Part shown: in pieces, positions 1 through 5,028 of the stretch
Layout of the letters: the number at the start of each line of letters is the position of its first letter
Position numbering within the stretch: position 1 is the stretch's first letter
Source of the DNA: an uncultured Bacteroidales bacterium
GTDB lineage: Bacteria; Bacteroidota; Bacteroidia; Bacteroidales; UBA932
NCBI GenBank assembly: GCA_902488725.1
Contig: CABTXO010000060.1
Coordinates: 1 to 8,401 of the forward strand
Direction: 5' to 3'
DNA length: 8,401 bases
Notes under the pieces: model-generated
The model's input: the letters and a program-made list of their open reading frames with translations, nothing else
Told to the model about the DNA's origin: nothing
Databases searched by the model: none
Translations under genes and position numbers: made by a program

Positions 1-1
1 C

Positions 2-436
2 TTCCAGTTGGAATATACCGACGCGGACGGATCCAAGAAGCGTCCGGTCATGATCCACCGGGCGCCGTTCGGCTCCATCGAGCGGTTCACCGCCGTGCTG
101 CTGGAGCACACCGCCGGCCACCTGCCGCTCTGGCTCAGCCCCGATCAGGTTAAAGTCCTGCCTATCAGCGAGAAATATGCAGATTTTGCAAAAAAAGTTT
201 GCGGATTGCTGAATAATTCCGATATTCGTGCCTCTATTGACGACAGGAACGAAACGCTCGGAAAGCGGATTCGCGAGATCTCGCTGCTGAGAGTGCCTGT
301 GATCGTGATTATCGGCGAAAAAGAAGTCGCCGACGGCACGGTTTCCGTCAGGAGGGAGGGTGCCGATGCCGGCACGATGAAGGTGGACAAGTTCCTGGAA
401 TGGTTCCGCGCCGCGGTTGCGGAGGAACTTTCCTAG
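2..436 (+). CDS. thrS: Threonyl-tRNA synthetase, C-terminal part (5' end outside window)
   Basis: Threonyl-tRNA synthetase attaches threonine to tRNA-Thr in the cytoplasm. Only the last 144 residues are here; the frame is open from base 2 and stops with TAG. Visible residues 17-36 (MIHRAPFGSIERFTAVLLEH) are class II synthetase motif 3, with the ATP-binding Arg in the IERF stretch. From about residue 41 (LPLWLSPDQVKVLPIS) the sequence is the HGTP anticodon-binding domain, including DDRNETLGKRIREISLLRVP and the IIGEKE strand. The thrS-infC-rpmI-rplT order that follows is a classic conserved cluster and supports the call. The C-terminus looks complete and of normal length. The catalytic core motifs 1 and 2, and any N-terminal TGS or editing domain, lie outside the window and cannot be judged. 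Confidence 0.97.
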   Translation, partial: FQLEYTDADGSKKRPVMIHRAPFGSIERFTAVLLEHTAGHLPLWLSPDQVKVLPISEKYADFAKKVCGLLNNSDIRASIDDRNETLGKRIREISLLRVPVIVIIGEKEVADGTVSVRREGADAGTMKVDKFLEWFRAAVAEELS

Positions 437-440
437 ACTG

Positions 441-469
441 GTTGTCCAAGTTGAATTTTAGTAGATTTA
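441..469 (+). promoter_or_regulatory. Weak possible promoter before infC
   Basis: In the thrS-infC gap, TAGATTTA at 462-469 matches the Bacteroidota -7 box TAnnTTTG at 7 of 8 positions. GTTG at 441-444 could be the -33 element, but the spacer of 17 bases is shorter than the usual 19-21. An internal infC promoter is plausible because thrS and the ribosomal genes are often made at different levels. The match is weak and could be chance in an AT-rich gap. Confidence 0.22.
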
Positions 470-492
470 TAGGAGATTTTAAACAAGCGCAG

Positions 493-1122
493 ATGCCTTT
501 CAAGCCAAGACCACACTTCGGAGGTTCCAGACCGTCCACTTTCAGACCGAACTCCGGTCCCAAACCCGCCGGGCCCCGCGGTCCGCGTACGTTCGTCCGC
601 CAGAAGGCGGAGGACGAGCTCAACATCAACGAGGAGATCACCGCTCCTCAGGTCCGTCTGGTCGGCGACAACATTCCTGAACAGGGAATCGTCCCCATCT
701 CGAAAGCGCGCCAGCTTGCGGACGAGCTGGAACTGGACCTCGTGGAAATCAGCGCCAAGGCCGATCCTCCCGTGTGCAAGATTCTGGACTACCAGAAGTA
801 CCTGTACCAGCAGCGGAAGAAGGCCAAGGAGATGAAGCAGAACGCTTCGAAGATCGTCCTGAAGGAGATCCGCTTCGGTCCGAACACCGACGAGCATGAC
901 TTCCAGTTCAAACTGAAGCATGCCCGGGAGTTCCTCGAAGAAGGCTCCAAGGTGAAGGCCACCATTTTCTTCCGCGGGCGTTCCATCATGTTCGCCGACC
1001 AGGGGGAGAAGCAGCTGCTGCGGTTCGCGGTGGAGCTGGAGGAATATGGAAGAGCGGAGAACATGCCCTCCCTCGAAGGGAAGCGGATGACGATGGTGAT
1101 CGCGCCTGTAAAAAAGAAGTAA
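493..1122 (+). CDS. infC: Translation initiation factor IF-3
   Basis: IF3 binds the 30S subunit, keeps it apart from 50S and checks start codon and initiator tRNA pairing. The 209-residue product has the IF3 N-domain from NINEEITAPQVRLVGDN (44-60) to the linker, with the family signature near CKILDYQKYLYQQRKK (95-110). The C-domain (about 118-207) contains KEIRFGPNTDEHDF, FLEEGSKVKATIFFRGR and LEGKRMTM. I chose the ATG at 493. The frame is open back to 400, but that would overlap thrS. AGGAG at 471-475 lies 17 bases before the ATG, too far for a normal Shine-Dalgarno sequence. Residues 1-43 form a Pro/Arg/Gly-rich extension that is probably disordered; such extensions occur in Bacteroidota IF3. 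The start is ATG, not the rare AUU used for autoregulation in E. coli; an ATC start at 625 is a less likely alternative. Confidence 0.96.
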   Translation: MPFKPRPHFGGSRPSTFRPNSGPKPAGPRGPRTFVRQKAEDELNINEEITAPQVRLVGDNIPEQGIVPISKARQLADELELDLVEISAKADPPVCKILDYQKYLYQQRKKAKEMKQNASKIVLKEIRFGPNTDEHDFQFKLKHAREFLEEGSKVKATIFFRGRSIMFADQGEKQLLRFAVELEEYGRAENMPSLEGKRMTMVIAPVKKK

Positions 1123-1123
1123 A

Positions 1124-1137
1124 CCGCAGTGTTGCGG
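1124..1137 (+). other. Small hairpin between infC and rpmI
   Basis: CCGCA and TGCGG pair around a GTGT loop directly after the infC stop codon. The stem is only 5 bp and there is no T-tract, so it is not a terminator. It could be an RNA processing site or part of a leader for rpmI-rplT, where bL20 feedback is known in other phyla. No function is shown by the sequence. Confidence 0.35.
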
Positions 1138-1169
1138 AATACATATTCATTCATTAATTGTACAAAACA

Positions 1170-1364
1170 ATGGCAAAGCTTAAGACCAACTCCGGTGCCA
1201 AAAAGCGATTCAAGCTTACCGGATCGGGAAAAATCATGAGGAAGCACGCTTATCACAGCCACATCCTCACCAAGAAGACAAAGAAGCAGAAAAGAAATCT
1301 GAATCATTTCGCTATCCTCGACAAGGCCGATGTAAAGCGGGTGAAAGAGCTTCTCGTCCTGTAA
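1170..1364 (+). CDS. rpmI: Large ribosomal subunit protein bL35
   Basis: bL35 is a small basic protein of the 50S subunit. The 64-residue product begins [22 protein letters not shown] and continues with [21 protein letters not shown], the standard bL35 pattern, ending in [10 protein letters not shown]. The ATG at 1170 gives the normal N-terminus; a TTG start 12 bases upstream would add four residues not seen in the family. It sits 47 bases after infC and 16 bases before rplT, so it is almost certainly cotranscribed and translated from the same message. The upstream bases are A/T-rich without a Shine-Dalgarno sequence, as usual in Bacteroidota. Confidence 0.97.
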   Translation: MAKLKTNSGAKKRFKLTGSGKIMRKHAYHSHILTKKTKKQKRNLNHFAILDKADVKRVKELLVL

Positions 1365-1380
1365 TTAAAAAGTTCGTATC

Positions 1381-1725
1381 ATGCCAAGATCAGTAAATTC
1401 AGTAGCCTCGAGGGCTCGCCGCAAGAAGATTCTCAAGAGAACGCGCGGTAATTTTCTTTCCAGGAAGAATGTCTGGACTGTAGCCAAGAACACCTACGAG
1501 AAAGGCCTCACCTATGCGTATCGTGACCGCCGGAACAAGAAGCGCGATTTCCGCGCCCTCTGGATCCAGCGCATCAACGCCGGTGTGCGCCAGTACGGGA
1601 TCACCTATTCCCAGTTCATGGGCAAACTCGCCAAGAGCGGCGTCGCGCTGAACCGCAAGGTCCTCGCCGACCTTGCCATGAACAACCCGCAGGCGTTTGA
1701 AGCGATCGTAAATTCCGTGAAATAA
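1381..1725 (+). CDS. rplT: Large ribosomal subunit protein bL20
   Basis: bL20 binds 23S rRNA early in 50S assembly; in E. coli and Bacillus it also represses its own operon. The 114-residue product matches the family from end to end: [24 protein letters not shown] at the start (the extended basic N-terminal helix), [21 protein letters not shown] (about 47-67) and the globular C-domain [24 protein letters not shown]. It follows rpmI closely, and lepB starts 9 bases after its stop, which suggests translational coupling. No known bL20 leader structure was recognised in the window, so autoregulation here is unproven. Confidence 0.98.
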   Translation: MPRSVNSVASRARRKKILKRTRGNFLSRKNVWTVAKNTYEKGLTYAYRDRRNKKRDFRALWIQRINAGVRQYGITYSQFMGKLAKSGVALNRKVLADLAMNNPQAFEAIVNSVK

Positions 1726-1734
1726 TCTACTGAA

Positions 1735-3081
1735 GTGAGCTTGAAGGAACTATACCGCAACAAGTGGGGCAGATGGGCTTTCTGGTCCATCCTCTACGTG
1801 TTGTGGGTCGTCTGGCTCGGAAACTATTGGTGGCTTCTCGGCCTCCCGGTCATCTTCGACCACCACATCACCCGCAAGGTGAAGTGGCTGTTCTGGAAGA
1901 AGGACTATGCGGAGGGGGAGAAGCACAACGCACTGCTCGACTGGCTGGATGCGATCATCTTCGCCGTCGTCGTGGTTACGTTCATCAACATCTTCTTCTT
2001 CCAGGCCTTCAAGATCCCCTCCTCTTCGATGGAGAGCTCCCTCTACACGGGAGACCACCTGTTCGTCAGCAAGCTGGCGTTCGGGCCCAAGGTGCCCCAG
2101 ACCCCGCTCACGATACCCTTCACCCACAATGTGATCTTCGGACACAAGTCGTACTCGACCTTGATCCAGAACAAATACAGGAGGCTGAAAGGGTTCCGCG
2201 GCGTGGAACGGGGAGACTACGTGGTGTTCAACTTCCCGCACGGTGACACCGTCCTGACACGGTTCCCGGCGGAGGACTACTACGCATGGGTGCGCAACGC
2301 CGGCCGCGACTACACGATCGCGAACGGGGGTCCGATCATCGTCCGCCCGATGGACAAGGAAGACCACTACGTGAAGCGCTGCGTCGCCGTTGCCGGCGAC
2401 TCGCTCTCCGTGCGGGACGGACTTGTCTGGGTCAACGGAAAGCAGCAGGAGGTCTACCCGGGCGTCCAGCTGACCTACAGGGTTACGACCAAGGGCGAGC
2501 GGATCAACGAACGTACGCTCGGCAAGCTGGGCCTGAACACCGCCGAACTTTCGTTCGACAGCAGCCTGCCCGGCTATCCCGCCCTCCCGCTCACGGCCGC
2601 AATGCTCGAAGAGGTGAAAGGCTGGTCCTTCGTGACCGCCATCGAACCGAATCTCGATGTCTTCCCGCCGGACTTTCCGGATTCCTACCTGAGTCTGTTC
2701 CCGTTCACGGAGCATTTTCGGTGGACGCGCGACAACTATGGTCCGGTCTGGATTCCGAAGAAGGGCGCCACAGTCACCCTCACGGCGGACAATCTGCCCC
2801 TCCACCGACGCATCATCGATGTGTACGAGGCGCATGACCTACAAGTGTCGGGGGACGGACGGATCTTCATCGACGGAGTTGAAACGACAAGCTACACGTT
2901 CGCTCAGGACTACTATTTCATGATGGGGGACAACAGGCACAATTCCCTGGACTCACGGTACTGGGGGTTCGTTCCTGAAGACCATATCGTCGGACGACCG
3001 GCGGTGGTCTGGCTCTCCACCGACCGGAACCGCAAGTTCCCGGGCAACATCCGGTGGCGCAGATTTCTCAAATTTGTCTAG
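1735..3081 (+). CDS. lepB: Signal peptidase I
   Basis: Signal peptidase I cuts signal peptides from exported proteins at the outer face of the inner membrane, using a Ser/Lys dyad. The 448-residue product has hydrophobic segments at about 13-30, 31-41 and 72-91. The catalytic Ser box IPSSSMESSLYTGDHLFV follows (nucleophile Ser98), then GDYVVFNFP (160-168), the Lys box HYVKRCVAVAGD (general base Lys214), and the MGDNRHNSLDSRYWGFVPEDHIVGRP box at about 397-421. The long stretch between the Lys box and the GDN box (about 223-396) makes it larger than E. coli LepB, which is usual for Bacteroidota. The start is GTG, 9 bases after rplT; TTG at 1741 is an alternative. Its place between ribosomal protein genes suggests shared transcription. 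All catalytic residues are intact. Confidence 0.95.
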   Translation: MSLKELYRNKWGRWAFWSILYVLWVVWLGNYWWLLGLPVIFDHHITRKVKWLFWKKDYAEGEKHNALLDWLDAIIFAVVVVTFINIFFFQAFKIPSSSMESSLYTGDHLFVSKLAFGPKVPQTPLTIPFTHNVIFGHKSYSTLIQNKYRRLKGFRGVERGDYVVFNFPHGDTVLTRFPAEDYYAWVRNAGRDYTIANGGPIIVRPMDKEDHYVKRCVAVAGDSLSVRDGLVWVNGKQQEVYPGVQLTYRVTTKGERINERTLGKLGLNTAELSFDSSLPGYPALPLTAAMLEEVKGWSFVTAIEPNLDVFPPDFPDSYLSLFPFTEHFRWTRDNYGPVWIPKKGATVTLTADNLPLHRRIIDVYEAHDLQVSGDGRIFIDGVETTSYTFAQDYYFMMGDNRHNSLDSRYWGFVPEDHIVGRPAVVWLSTDRNRKFPGNIRWRRFLKFV

Positions 3082-3085
3082 AAAG

Positions 3086-3117
3086 TTTGCAATTCTGAAA
3101 ATTAAAGACGAAATTTG
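3086..3117 (+). promoter_or_regulatory. Possible housekeeping-type promoter for rpmB cluster
   Basis: TTTG at 3086-3089, a 20-base spacer and GAAATTTG at 3110-3117 resemble the Bacteroidota promoter TTTG-N19-21-TAnnTTTG, with one mismatch in the -7 box. It lies in the 81-base gap between lepB and rpmB and would give a leader of about 40 bases. It would allow the ribosomal genes to be expressed above lepB level. This is a pattern match only. Confidence 0.4.
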
Positions 3118-3162
3118 CATCCCTTCGCAAATTATTTTGAATCAATATAAAAGTACAATATC

Positions 3163-3405
3163 ATGGCAAAAGTTTGTCAAATTACGGGAAGAAAGCGAAT
3201 GGTCGGCAACAATGTCGCCCATTCAAAGCTTCGCACCAAACGTACCTTTGAGATCAACCTCAAGCGGAAAAAATTCTGGTCCGAGGCTGAGCAGCGGTAC
3301 ATCACACTCAGGGTTTCCTGCAAGGGCATGAAGGACATTCAGAAGAAGGGTCTGGACGCTGCTCTGAAAGAGGCGCAGGAAAAGGGATATGTCGGCCTTG
3401 TGTAA
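3163..3405 (+). CDS. rpmB: Large ribosomal subunit protein bL28
   Basis: bL28 is a small basic 50S protein. The 80-residue product begins MAKVCQITGRKRMVGNNVAHSKLRTKRTFEINLK, the family's characteristic start, followed by KKFWSEAEQRYITLRVSCKGMKDIQKKGLD. It has only two Cys (5 and 53) and lacks the paired CxxC motifs of zinc-binding bL28, so it is the zinc-independent type. The ATG at 3163 is preceded by A/T-rich sequence. rpmG follows after 13 bases, and the rpmB-rpmG pair with a DUF4295 gene is a typical Bacteroidota arrangement. Confidence 0.97.
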   Translation: MAKVCQITGRKRMVGNNVAHSKLRTKRTFEINLKRKKFWSEAEQRYITLRVSCKGMKDIQKKGLDAALKEAQEKGYVGLV

Positions 3406-3429
3406 AATCAGTTGAACTATGGCAAAGAA
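3402..3429 (+). repeat. 28-bp direct repeat, copy 1 (rpmB/rpmG junction)
   Basis: The 28 bases covering the rpmB stop codon, the 13-base spacer and the first 11 bases of rpmG are identical to 3604-3631 at the next gene junction, 202 bases downstream. The shared part includes the TAA stop, the spacer AATCAGTTGAACT and the start ATGGCAAAGAA. Confidence 0.95.
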
Positions 3430-3607
3430 GGCAAAAGGAAACAGGGTGCAGGTCATTCTCGAATGCACCGAACAGAAGGAAAGCGGTGTCCCCGGCATCT
3501 CCCGGTACATCACGACCAAGAACAAGAAGAACACTACGGACCGCCTGGAGCGCAAGAAGTACAATCCCTACCTCCACAGGGTGACCGTACATCGTGAAAT
3601 CAAGTAA
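3419..3607 (+). CDS. rpmG: Large ribosomal subunit protein bL33
   Basis: bL33 is a small 50S protein near the E site. The 62-residue product reads [20 protein letters not shown], then [37 protein letters not shown], a clear bL33 with the conserved RLERKKYNP stretch near the C-terminus. It has a single Cys (16) and no CxxC pairs, so it is the zinc-independent form. It begins 13 bases after rpmB and is followed after 13 bases by a DUF4295 gene whose junction sequence is identical, which suggests the three genes share expression level and initiation mode. Confidence 0.97.
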   Translation: MAKKAKGNRVQVILECTEQKESGVPGISRYITTKNKKNTTDRLERKKYNPYLHRVTVHREIK

Positions 3608-3631
3608 AATCAGTTGAACTATGGCAAAGAA
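3604..3631 (+). repeat. 28-bp direct repeat, copy 2 (rpmG/DUF4295 junction)
   Basis: Identical to 3402-3429. It covers the rpmG TAA stop, the whole 13-base spacer and the first 11 bases of the DUF4295 gene. The two copies differ immediately outside the 28 bases. Confidence 0.95.
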
Positions 3632-3779
3632 AGTCGTCGCTAAATTCGCCGCCAAGCAGGGCGCGAGAAGCATGGTGAAGTGCATCCGGATGGACAAGTC
3701 GCCGAAGACGGGGGCTTATGTGTTCACGGAGCAGCTGATGGACGAGGCCGTCGCCAAGGACTATTTCACGAAGAAGTAG
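3621..3779 (+). CDS. Small basic DUF4295-family protein, probable Bacteroidota ribosomal protein
   Basis: A 52-residue reading frame, MAKKVVAKFAAKQGARSMVK then CIRMDKSPKTGAYVFTEQLMDEAVAKDYFTKK. The SPKTGAYVFTE stretch and the position straight after rpmB-rpmG match what I know as DUF4295, a family of about 50 residues confined to Bacteroidota. From memory, a Bacteroidota-specific 50S protein named bL38 has been described in the Flavobacterium ribosome structure, and this family may be it; I cannot confirm the identity here. The Lys/Arg-rich N-terminal half fits rRNA binding. It starts 13 bases after rpmG with an initiation region identical to that of rpmG, and is followed by a terminator. In many relatives ftsY comes next, but here it does not. 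Confidence 0.88.
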   Translation: MAKKVVAKFAAKQGARSMVKCIRMDKSPKTGAYVFTEQLMDEAVAKDYFTKK

Positions 3780-3807
3780 TACGGACGGTCCGACCGAGAT
3801 GGTTTGC

Positions 3808-3836
3808 GGCCCGGAGTCTCTGACCCCGGGCCTTTT
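3808..3836 (+). terminator. Intrinsic terminator of the ribosomal protein run
   Basis: GGCCCGG (3808-3814) pairs with CCGGGCC (3826-3832). The stem continues after one A-C mismatch with GTC/GAC around a TCT loop, and TTTT follows. It begins 28 bases after the DUF4295 stop and would end the plus-strand transcript before the convergent genes. The T-tract is short. Confidence 0.7.
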
Positions 3837-3862
3837 GCGTGTGCGCCGGGCCGTGATCGCAT

Positions 3863-3894
3863 GATCCTGAAAAAGGATCGCTGTCCTGAAAAAG
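3863..3894 (+). repeat. Tandem 11-bp repeat TCCTGAAAAAG with a short hairpin
   Basis: TCCTGAAAAAG occurs at 3865-3875 and again at 3884-3894, 19 bases apart. The first copy lies inside a hairpin GATCC (3863-3867), loop TGAAAAA, GGATC (3875-3879). The second copy supplies part of the T-tract of the minus-strand terminator. It may be a decayed duplication; no function is evident. Confidence 0.5.
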
Positions 3895-3914
3895 AAAAGA
3901 GGCGGGAACGCCTC
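3889..3914 (-). terminator. Intrinsic terminator of the candidate small RNA
   Basis: Reading the minus strand: GAGGCG (3914-3909), loop TTCC, CGCCTC (3904-3899), then TTTTCTTTTT (3898-3889). A perfect 6-bp GC-rich stem with a tetraloop and a T-rich tail is a good terminator in this orientation only; the plus strand has no T-tract after it. Confidence 0.7.
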
Positions 3915-3953
3915 ACGCGCTCCCGTCCTCTAGACGTGTACTAAAACCTAAAC
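3889..3953 (-). ncRNA. Candidate small RNA of about 65 nt
   Basis: On the minus strand, an ECF-type promoter (3961-3990) would start transcription near 3953. A complete intrinsic terminator ends at about 3889, with no obvious protein start and no ribosomal, tRNA or riboswitch pattern in between. The predicted RNA starts with a G/T-rich single-stranded-looking stretch (around 3935-3955) and ends in the hairpin. The 5' part of the stem can pair in two ways: GAGGCG (3914-3909) or, with one bulge, GAGGACGGGA (3930-3921) against the same 3' arm. It could be a trans-acting sRNA or the remnant of a lost ECF-controlled gene. There is no homology evidence. Confidence 0.35.
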
Positions 3954-3960
3954 CTATTAC

Positions 3961-3990
3961 TTAGATGCAATGCCGGGGGCAAATGTTGCA
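3961..3990 (-). promoter_or_regulatory. ECF sigma-factor type promoter
   Basis: On the minus strand, GCAACAT (3989-3983), a 16-base spacer and ATCTAA (3966-3961) match the general ECF promoter layout of an AAC-containing -35 box and a TCTAA-like -10 box. They also resemble the sequences upstream of autoregulated Bacteroidota ECF sigma genes. It does not look like the housekeeping TTTG/TAnnTTTG type seen elsewhere in this window. The nearest thing downstream is a terminator, not a gene. Confidence 0.45.
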
Positions 3991-4029
3991 TCCGTGCCGA
4001 AGAATTTTCAAAAATTTGTGGGAAAGGGC

Positions 4030-4060
4030 AAAAAAAACGGCTGCCGTGCCCGGCAGCCGT
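4030..4060 (-). terminator. Strong intrinsic terminator of the histone H1-like gene
   Basis: On the minus strand, CGGCTGCC (4059-4052) pairs perfectly with GGCAGCCG (4045-4038) around a 6-base loop GGGCAC, followed by eight T (4037-4030). It begins 21 bases after the stop codon of the gene at 4081-4257. Confidence 0.9.
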
Positions 4061-4080
4061 CGCGCAGGTTTCGTCGGAAA

Positions 4081-4257
4081 CTATTTCTTTGCTTCTGCTA
4101 CAGACTCCTTGCGGAACTCCTTGAGATCCTTCATGAGTTCGAGAGCGGCCTTGCGGGCGCGAGCACCGGCGGCTTTGTTCCCTTTTTCGATCTGAGCGTC
4201 GGCATTGACTACGAAAGTGTCAAGCTCTTCCTTGATTTTTGCAACAAGCTTTTTCAT
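4081..4257 (-). CDS. Histone H1-like (Hc1 family) DNA-binding protein
   Basis: A 58-residue protein, MKKLVAKIKEELDTFVVNAD then AQIEKGNKAAGARARKAALE and LMKDLKEFRKESVAEAKK. The QIEKGNKAAGARARK core followed by LxxxLKEFRKES is the pattern of the small Bacteroidota proteins placed in the histone H1-like Hc1 family. These are predicted to bind DNA through Lys/Arg-rich helices and help organise the nucleoid. It appears all-helical, with heptad-like spacing of hydrophobic residues. It lacks the long Lys/Ala-rich tail of chlamydial Hc1 or Hc2. It stands alone: 160 bases separate it from pth upstream, and it has its own strong terminator. The role in DNA binding is inferred from family, not shown here. 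Confidence 0.88.
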   Translation of the reverse strand: MKKLVAKIKEELDTFVVNADAQIEKGNKAAGARARKAALELMKDLKEFRKESVAEAKK

Positions 4258-4417
4258 TTTTTTGAATATTAAGTGAATAGTTGAAAGATATGTTTGAATA
4301 TTTTTTCTTGAAAAGTTATAGTCTTCCCTTCGTCGTGCAATTCAACATCAGGCAATTTAGACAAAAAAAAACAATAAACAAACATTTTCTCCAAAAAAAT
4401 CACAAAAGAAGCGCTAT
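4258..4417. other. AT-rich intergenic region with A-tracts
   Basis: This gap between pth and the histone H1-like gene is far richer in A/T than its neighbours. It contains A9 at 4363-4371, A7 at 4393-4399 and T6 at 4301-4306, with shorter A-runs between. I see no gene in it and no convincing terminator for pth. It probably holds the promoter and UP-like elements of the downstream gene. Confidence 0.6.
4353..4382 (-). promoter_or_regulatory. Possible promoter of the histone H1-like gene
   Basis: On the minus strand, TTTG (4382-4379), a 19-base spacer and TAAATTG (4359-4353) approximate the Bacteroidota housekeeping promoter, one base short of the full TAnnTTTG box. It overlaps an A9 tract and would give a leader of about 90 bases. 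GTCTAA at 4362-4357 also resembles an ECF -10 box, but no fitting -35 was found. Confidence 0.3.
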
Positions 4418-5005
4418 TCAAGCCCCTTCAGGCTCGTTTTTGGGCTTGCTGTTCAGAAAATTCATCGCCCGGTCCGGGCCGATGGTTGCAAAATTCTTGA
4501 TTCCTTCTATCACCCGCTTGCAGATTTCCGGGACCTGTTCCTGCTCTTCAGGCGTCAGCCGGCCGATCACATGATCGACCTGTCCGCCGCGCGGAAAGTT
4601 GTTCCCGATTCCGATCCGGATCCGGGCATATTCCGTCGTTTCGAGCAGGGCCTGGATGTCCTTGAGGCCGTTGTGGCCCCCGTCGCTCCCGTTTTTCCGC
4701 ATCCGGATGGCCCCGAAAGGCAGATTCAGGTCGTCGCACACGACCAGCAGGTTCTCCAGGGGAAGTTTCAGCGCATTGATCCAGTACCGGACGGCGTCTC
4801 CGCTGAGGTTCATGTAGGTGGAGGGTTTCAGCAGCGTGAATTTCCGCCCCTTGAACGACACTTCGGCCACGTCTCCGTAGCGTTTCGTCTGGAAAACAGC
4901 ATTGGATGCCTGGGCCCAGGCATCCAATACCATAAAACCCATGTTGTGCCGGGTCAAGGCGTATTCCGCACCGATGTTTCCCAATCCTGCGATCAGATAA
5001 TTCAT
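4418..5005 (-). CDS. pth: Peptidyl-tRNA hydrolase
   Basis: Pth cleaves the ester bond of peptidyl-tRNA released from stalled ribosomes, recycling tRNA in the cytoplasm. The 195-residue product is of normal length and has all expected active-site residues: Asn10 in GLGNIG, catalytic His20 in TRHNMGF, Asn66 in PSTYMNLSG, Asp92 in VVCDDLNLPFG and Asn112 in GSDGGHNGLK. The RIRIGIGNNFPRG strand follows at about 127-141. It begins 23 bases after the rplY stop on the same strand, and rplY-pth is a common pairing in Bacteroidota and other bacteria, so both are probably read from the rplY promoter. The C-terminal NSKPKNEPEGA tail is short and unremarkable. Confidence 0.97.
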   Translation of the reverse strand: MNYLIAGLGNIGAEYALTRHNMGFMVLDAWAQASNAVFQTKRYGDVAEVSFKGRKFTLLKPSTYMNLSGDAVRYWINALKLPLENLLVVCDDLNLPFGAIRMRKNGSDGGHNGLKDIQALLETTEYARIRIGIGNNFPRGGQVDHVIGRLTPEEQEQVPEICKRVIEGIKNFATIGPDRAMNFLNSKPKNEPEGA

Positions 5006-5028
5006 GCCGGACGGAAATCAGCGGATGG

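Larger units (their letters stand above)
3780..4080. other. Gene-free stretch between convergent transcription units
   Basis: These 301 bases separate the plus-strand ribosomal run from the minus-strand histone H1-like gene. They contain, in order, the plus-strand terminator, a short tandem repeat, the terminator and ECF-like promoter of a candidate minus-strand small RNA, about 40 bases (3991-4029) with nothing recognisable, and the terminator of the H1-like gene. No protein-coding frame in it looks real. Confidence 0.7.

Noticed and set aside
236..264. Possible tandem Cys change in the C11 active site (DCCL instead of the usual DACL); positions are residue numbers
   Set aside because: The nucleophile position is still Cys237 and the extra Cys236 replaces a variable small residue, so activity is probably intact and this is only minor variation.
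471..475. AGGAG as the Shine-Dalgarno site of infC
   Set aside because: It is 17 bases from the ATG, too far for normal pairing, and Bacteroidota ribosomes rarely use this signal.
400..492. Upstream extension of infC by 31 codons
   Set aside because: It would overlap the end of thrS, and the added residues are unlike IF3; the ATG at 493 already precedes the conserved domain by 43 residues.
1750..2835. A 361-codon open frame on the minus strand
   Set aside because: It lies entirely antisense to lepB, which has all signal peptidase motifs. The translation is low-complexity, rich in Val, Asp, Glu and Arg, and matches no family I know. It is a by-product of high GC codon use.
3765..3918. Minus-strand frame from a GTG near 3918 reading into the ribosomal cluster
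   Set aside because: It starts inside the terminator stem of the candidate small RNA, runs across two terminators and ends in the DUF4295 gene; the translation looks random.
3965..4272. Plus-strand open frames of 76 and 100 codons
   Set aside because: They run through the minus-strand terminator and antisense to the H1-like gene, and their translations have no recognisable features.
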